From assembly GCA_946406305.1 (NCBI GenBank), contig CAMJKC010000064.1:1-8802 (forward strand): 8,802 bases of DNA, read 5' to 3'. This document shows, one piece after another, positions 6,274 through 8,802 of this stretch. The first letter of the stretch is position 1; each line of letters opens with the position of its first letter. This stretch comes from an uncultured Lachnospiraceae bacterium (GTDB lineage: Bacteria > Bacillota > Clostridia > Lachnospirales > Lachnospiraceae). Both the position numbers and the translations under genes were made by a program. The notes below the pieces were generated by a model, which saw only the letters and a list, made by a program, of their open reading frames with translations, did no database searches and was not told where the DNA came from.

Positions 6274-6519
6274 ATGAAAGATATAAAGGAAATGATTTTG
6301 GATTTTGTTCAAAAAGAATATCCACTTCCAGATGGAGTAGATTATGATACTTTTGATTTAATAGAAAATGGTTATATTGATTCTATGAGTTTGGTAGTAT
6401 TTGTATCTTTATTAGAGGAAGAATATGATATAGAGTTTACTGCAGAAGAGATAGTATCAAAAGACTTTAGGACTATTTCGGGGATAGAAAAAATAATCAA
6501 ATCAAAGAAGCATTCATAA
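6274..6519 (+). CDS. Second acyl/peptidyl carrier protein (DltC-like)
   Basis: This 81-residue carrier protein has the phosphopantetheine site at Ser37 in NGYIDSMSLVVFVSLLEEEY. The I-D-S-M form and the following EFTAEEI resemble D-alanyl carrier protein (DltC) and stand-alone carriers paired with AMP-forming ligases more than fatty-acid AcpP. It starts 5 bases after the stop of the first carrier gene with no strong ribosome site, so it is probably translated by coupling. It differs clearly from its neighbour outside the motif, so this is not a recent duplication. A plausible division of labour is that this one accepts an acid from the AMP-forming ligase at 7658 while the first handles malonyl units; which carrier does which is not shown by the sequence. 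Confidence 0.86.
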   Translation: MKDIKEMILDFVQKEYPLPDGVDYDTFDLIENGYIDSMSLVVFVSLLEEEYDIEFTAEEIVSKDFRTISGIEKIIKSKKHS

Positions 6520-6523
6520 TTTT

Positions 6524-6529
6524 AAGGAG
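6524..6529 (+). promoter_or_regulatory. Ribosome binding site AAGGAG deciding the KAS III start
   Basis: AAGGAG lies 8 bases before ATG 6538. The in-frame TTG at 6532 is only two bases from the site and too close, so 6538 is the start. Confidence 0.75.
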
Positions 6530-6537
6530 CATTGTTT

Positions 6538-7620
6538 ATGATAGAATCTACTATTAAAGGAATTAAAGTAATTGGTGTTTCATCAGCAGTTCCTACTCAA
6601 AAAATTAATAATATAGATTATTCAAGTGTGTTCGGGGAAGATGTAGTAAAAAAAACTATAGAGTCTACTGGAGTTAGAACTACATATCATTCTATAGATA
6701 AACAAATGGCTTCAGATCTTGCTTTTGTTGCTGCAAAAGACTTATTAGAGAAAAAGGATATATCACCAAGTGACATTGGTATATTGTTGTTTATTAGTTC
6801 ACACCATGATTATATAGCACCTGCTACTTCTTTTGTATTACAAAAAAGATTAGGTATTCCTATTGATTCTATAGTATTTGATATAAATCTTGGTTGCTCT
6901 GCTTTTGTATATGGGTTACATGTAGCATCATCATTGTTAAAAACTACTAATATAAATAAAGCTTTAGTTTTAATAGGGGATTCAAGTTCAAGAGTAGTAT
7001 CGCCAAAAGACACTTCAAGATTATTGTTTGGAGATTCAGGAGCAGCTTTTCTTATAGAGAAAACTGAAGAAGATAAAGACAAGATATCTTTTGGATTTAA
7101 AAGTGATGGAAATAGATTTGATGATATATATATACCAGCAGGTGGATTTAGACACTTAAAAGGTTCTTTTGATTTATTTACTGAAGAAGATGGTTGGGAA
7201 AGATCAGATTATCATTCACATATGAAAGGAACAAATGTATTTGCATTTTCAGTGGCTGATGTTCCTAAGTTAGTAAGAGAATTCATGAAAAAAGAAGATT
7301 TAAGTGTTGATAAGATAGATAAGTTGTTTATGCATCAGCCAAATCTTTATATTATAAAAAATGTAATTAGAAAATTAAAGTTCACTGAAGATAAAGTTCC
7401 AATGACTATAGATAAATATGGTAATACAAGTGGTGTATCAATACCTATCACTATGTGCAATTTTTATGGTGATAAGAATGAAGGTATAAAAAATGTGTTA
7501 CTACTTGGATTTGGAGTAGGATTATCGTGGGGAGTAGCGAATTTATTTATAGATACAACTGATATATTTCCTGTTGTTTTTTCAGATGAGTACTATGATG
7601 ATGGTTTTACAACTCATTAA
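6538..7620 (+). CDS. 3-oxoacyl-ACP synthase III (KAS III, FabH-like)
   Basis: KAS III enzymes condense an acyl primer, usually acyl-CoA, with malonyl-ACP to give 3-oxoacyl-ACP. The thiolase-fold protein of 360 residues has the full triad: Cys120 in NLGCSAFVYG, His266 in FMHQPN and Asn296 in YGNTSGVSIP. Other family marks are the N-terminal IGVSSAVPT, STGVRTTY, LFGDSGAAFLIE and MKGTNVFAFSVADVP. It is longer than typical FabH, with about 21 residues (340-360) rich in Asp, Tyr and Phe after the GFGVGLSWGV end block. It sits directly behind two carrier protein genes and ahead of an acyl ligase, which favours a dedicated pathway over housekeeping fatty acid initiation. The primer may be acetyl-CoA or an acyl group supplied by the ligase and second carrier; the sequence does not settle this. 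Confidence 0.92.
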   Translation: MIESTIKGIKVIGVSSAVPTQKINNIDYSSVFGEDVVKKTIESTGVRTTYHSIDKQMASDLAFVAAKDLLEKKDISPSDIGILLFISSHHDYIAPATSFVLQKRLGIPIDSIVFDINLGCSAFVYGLHVASSLLKTTNINKALVLIGDSSSRVVSPKDTSRLLFGDSGAAFLIEKTEEDKDKISFGFKSDGNRFDDIYIPAGGFRHLKGSFDLFTEEDGWERSDYHSHMKGTNVFAFSVADVPKLVREFMKKEDLSVDKIDKLFMHQPNLYIIKNVIRKLKFTEDKVPMTIDKYGNTSGVSIPITMCNFYGDKNEGIKNVLLLGFGVGLSWGVANLFIDTTDIFPVVFSDEYYDDGFTTH

Positions 7621-7657
7621 ATTTTAATGGTATAGTTGAAAGGAATTTTAAAGATTT

Positions 7658-8802
7658 ATGATTAATAGAAGTCAGATAACAAATATGTTGTATGAAAATG
7701 CTAAATTGTATCCCAATAAATTAGCAATTTATTGTGATGGTAAAAGTATGACATATACTGAATTTGCAAATTATGTTAGTCAATATTCAAACTTACTATT
7801 GGATTCAGGTGTAAAATATGGTGATCATATAGCTATACCGATGAATAATAGTATAGAGTCAGTAGCTTTGTTTTTTTCTGCAGCGGAATTAGGAGTTTGT
7901 GTAGTTCCATTAAATTCATCATTGCCTATAGAGGCAATAAAAATGGCTATAGAATCTGCAGATATTAATCATATTATAGCTAGGAAGTCGTTTTTTGAAG
8001 ACTGTGATAGTAAAGGAGGCATAAGTATAGATGGTATATCAATATGTCTTGATGATAATTTGAGAGGAAGAGTTTCTTTCTCAAAAATAAAAGAGATGCC
8101 TATAGATAGACCACAAATAGAACATAATATTGATGGTAATGAAAGTTTGATATTGACTATGACATCAGGTTCAACAGGCAGTCCGAAGCCTATAGATATT
8201 AGCCAACAAAATAAAATTGATCGTGCAATGGCTCATATTAGAGTATATAAAATATCAAAAGATGAAAGAATCTTAGCTGCTACTCCATTATATCATTCAT
8301 TAGCTGAAAGATTAGTTATATTACCTTTAATATGGGGAGCTAGTTCTATTTTATTACCTAGGTTTACTCCTAGTTTGTGGCTTAAATGTGTAGAGGAACA
8401 AAAACCTACATTTACTATAGCCGTGTCTGCACAATTAGCGCAAATAGTTGAAGTGCTTAAAGAAACAAAGAATAATTTTATAAATAGTTTTAGAAGTATA
8501 GTATCATCTTCATCGTTATTAGAAGAAAATGTTAAAATGGATTTAATAAAAATATTGAAATGTGAATTTCATGAAATGTATGGGGCTTCTGAAGTTTCTA
8601 CAGTAACTAATATTTGTTTTCAAGAAGCAAAAGACAAACAAAAATCTGTTGGAAAACCATTTGATGAGGCAAAAATAAAGATTCTTAGAGATGAAGTTGA
8701 AGGGGATTTTGATACGGATTGTAATCCATATGAAATAGGAGAGATAGCGGTTAAAACTAAGTTACAATGTAAAGGGTATTATAAACAAGAGGCAATGATA
8801 GA
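7658..8802 (+). CDS. AMP-forming acyl-CoA/acyl-ACP ligase, N-terminal part (3' partial)
   Basis: The reading frame is open to the window end (381 full codons). Family members activate a carboxylic acid with ATP as acyl-AMP and pass it to CoA or a carrier protein thiol. The phosphate-binding signature MTSGSTGSPK is at 168-177, followed by ATPLYHSLAERL, the motif YGASE at 308-312, and the start of a GEIAVKTKLQCKGYY block near the end. The C-terminal domain with the catalytic lysine lies beyond the window. The usual Gly after PK in the phosphate loop is Pro (PKPI), a mild departure. ATG 7658 is the only possible start, since an in-frame TGA lies at 7637; GAAAGGA at 7638-7644 is rather far upstream. 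Following two carrier proteins and a KAS III, it probably loads a starter acid or recycles the product. The acid cannot be predicted. Confidence 0.9.
   Translation, partial: MINRSQITNMLYENAKLYPNKLAIYCDGKSMTYTEFANYVSQYSNLLLDSGVKYGDHIAIPMNNSIESVALFFSAAELGVCVVPLNSSLPIEAIKMAIESADINHIIARKSFFEDCDSKGGISIDGISICLDDNLRGRVSFSKIKEMPIDRPQIEHNIDGNESLILTMTSGSTGSPKPIDISQQNKIDRAMAHIRVYKISKDERILAATPLYHSLAERLVILPLIWGASSILLPRFTPSLWLKCVEEQKPTFTIAVSAQLAQIVEVLKETKNNFINSFRSIVSSSSLLEENVKMDLIKILKCEFHEMYGASEVSTVTNICFQEAKDKQKSVGKPFDEAKIKILRDEVEGDFDTDCNPYEIGEIAVKTKLQCKGYYKQEAMI

Noticed and set aside
2088..8802. A modular polyketide or nonribosomal peptide cluster
   Set aside because: All enzymes are small stand-alone proteins; there is no KS-AT megasynthase, condensation domain or KS/CLF pair in the window. 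A discrete acyl pathway fits better, although genes beyond the window could change this.
1..8802. tRNA, CRISPR array, insertion sequence or attachment site
   Set aside because: No cloverleaf-like stretch, regularly spaced repeats, transposase frame or terminal inverted repeats were seen on either strand, and genes fill almost the whole window.

Overview
The window is AT-rich throughout (roughly 30% G+C by eye). It uses the standard code, with strong AGGAGG-type ribosome binding sites and tightly packed genes all on the + strand. That fits a low-GC Bacillota, most likely a member of the Clostridia, although no gene here fixes the genus. The window starts inside one gene and ends inside another. 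The longest gene-free stretch is only about 94 bases (5956-6049). I found no RNA gene, insertion sequence, CRISPR array or convincing terminator.

Region 1 (1-2035) looks like the end of a surface-polysaccharide or glycan operon. It holds the C-terminal part of a DegT/DnrJ/EryC1/StrS (PglE-like) sugar aminotransferase, a PglC-type phosphoglycosyl transferase that would load the first sugar phosphate onto undecaprenyl phosphate, and an unusual protein. That protein has an XRE-type DNA-binding domain fused to a shortened domain resembling glucose-1-phosphate thymidylyltransferase (RmlA). The three genes overlap by four bases at each junction (GTGA, ATGA), so they are probably cotranscribed and translationally coupled.

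Region 2 (2036-8802) begins behind a good extended -10 promoter and is a compact acyl-building module. In order it encodes an acyl-CoA carboxylase carboxyltransferase subunit, a FabD-type malonyl-CoA:ACP transacylase, a PglD/NeuD-type left-handed beta-helix acyltransferase, a FabG-like short-chain dehydrogenase, two different acyl carrier proteins, a KAS III (FabH-like) condensing enzyme with an intact Cys-His-Asn triad, and an AMP-forming acyl ligase cut by the window edge. A G10A8 homopolymer lies directly before the dehydrogenase start codon.

Reading the two regions together, the simplest hypothesis is a pathway that makes a short acyl group on a dedicated carrier protein. One extension and one ketoreduction would give, for example, a 3-hydroxyacyl-ACP. 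The PglD-like enzyme would then attach this group to an amino sugar made by the PglE-like aminotransferase, and the PglC-like enzyme would start assembly of the glycan. The enzyme families are clear from sequence; the coupling of acyl synthesis to glycan acylation, and the ligand of the HTH-RmlA protein, are inference.
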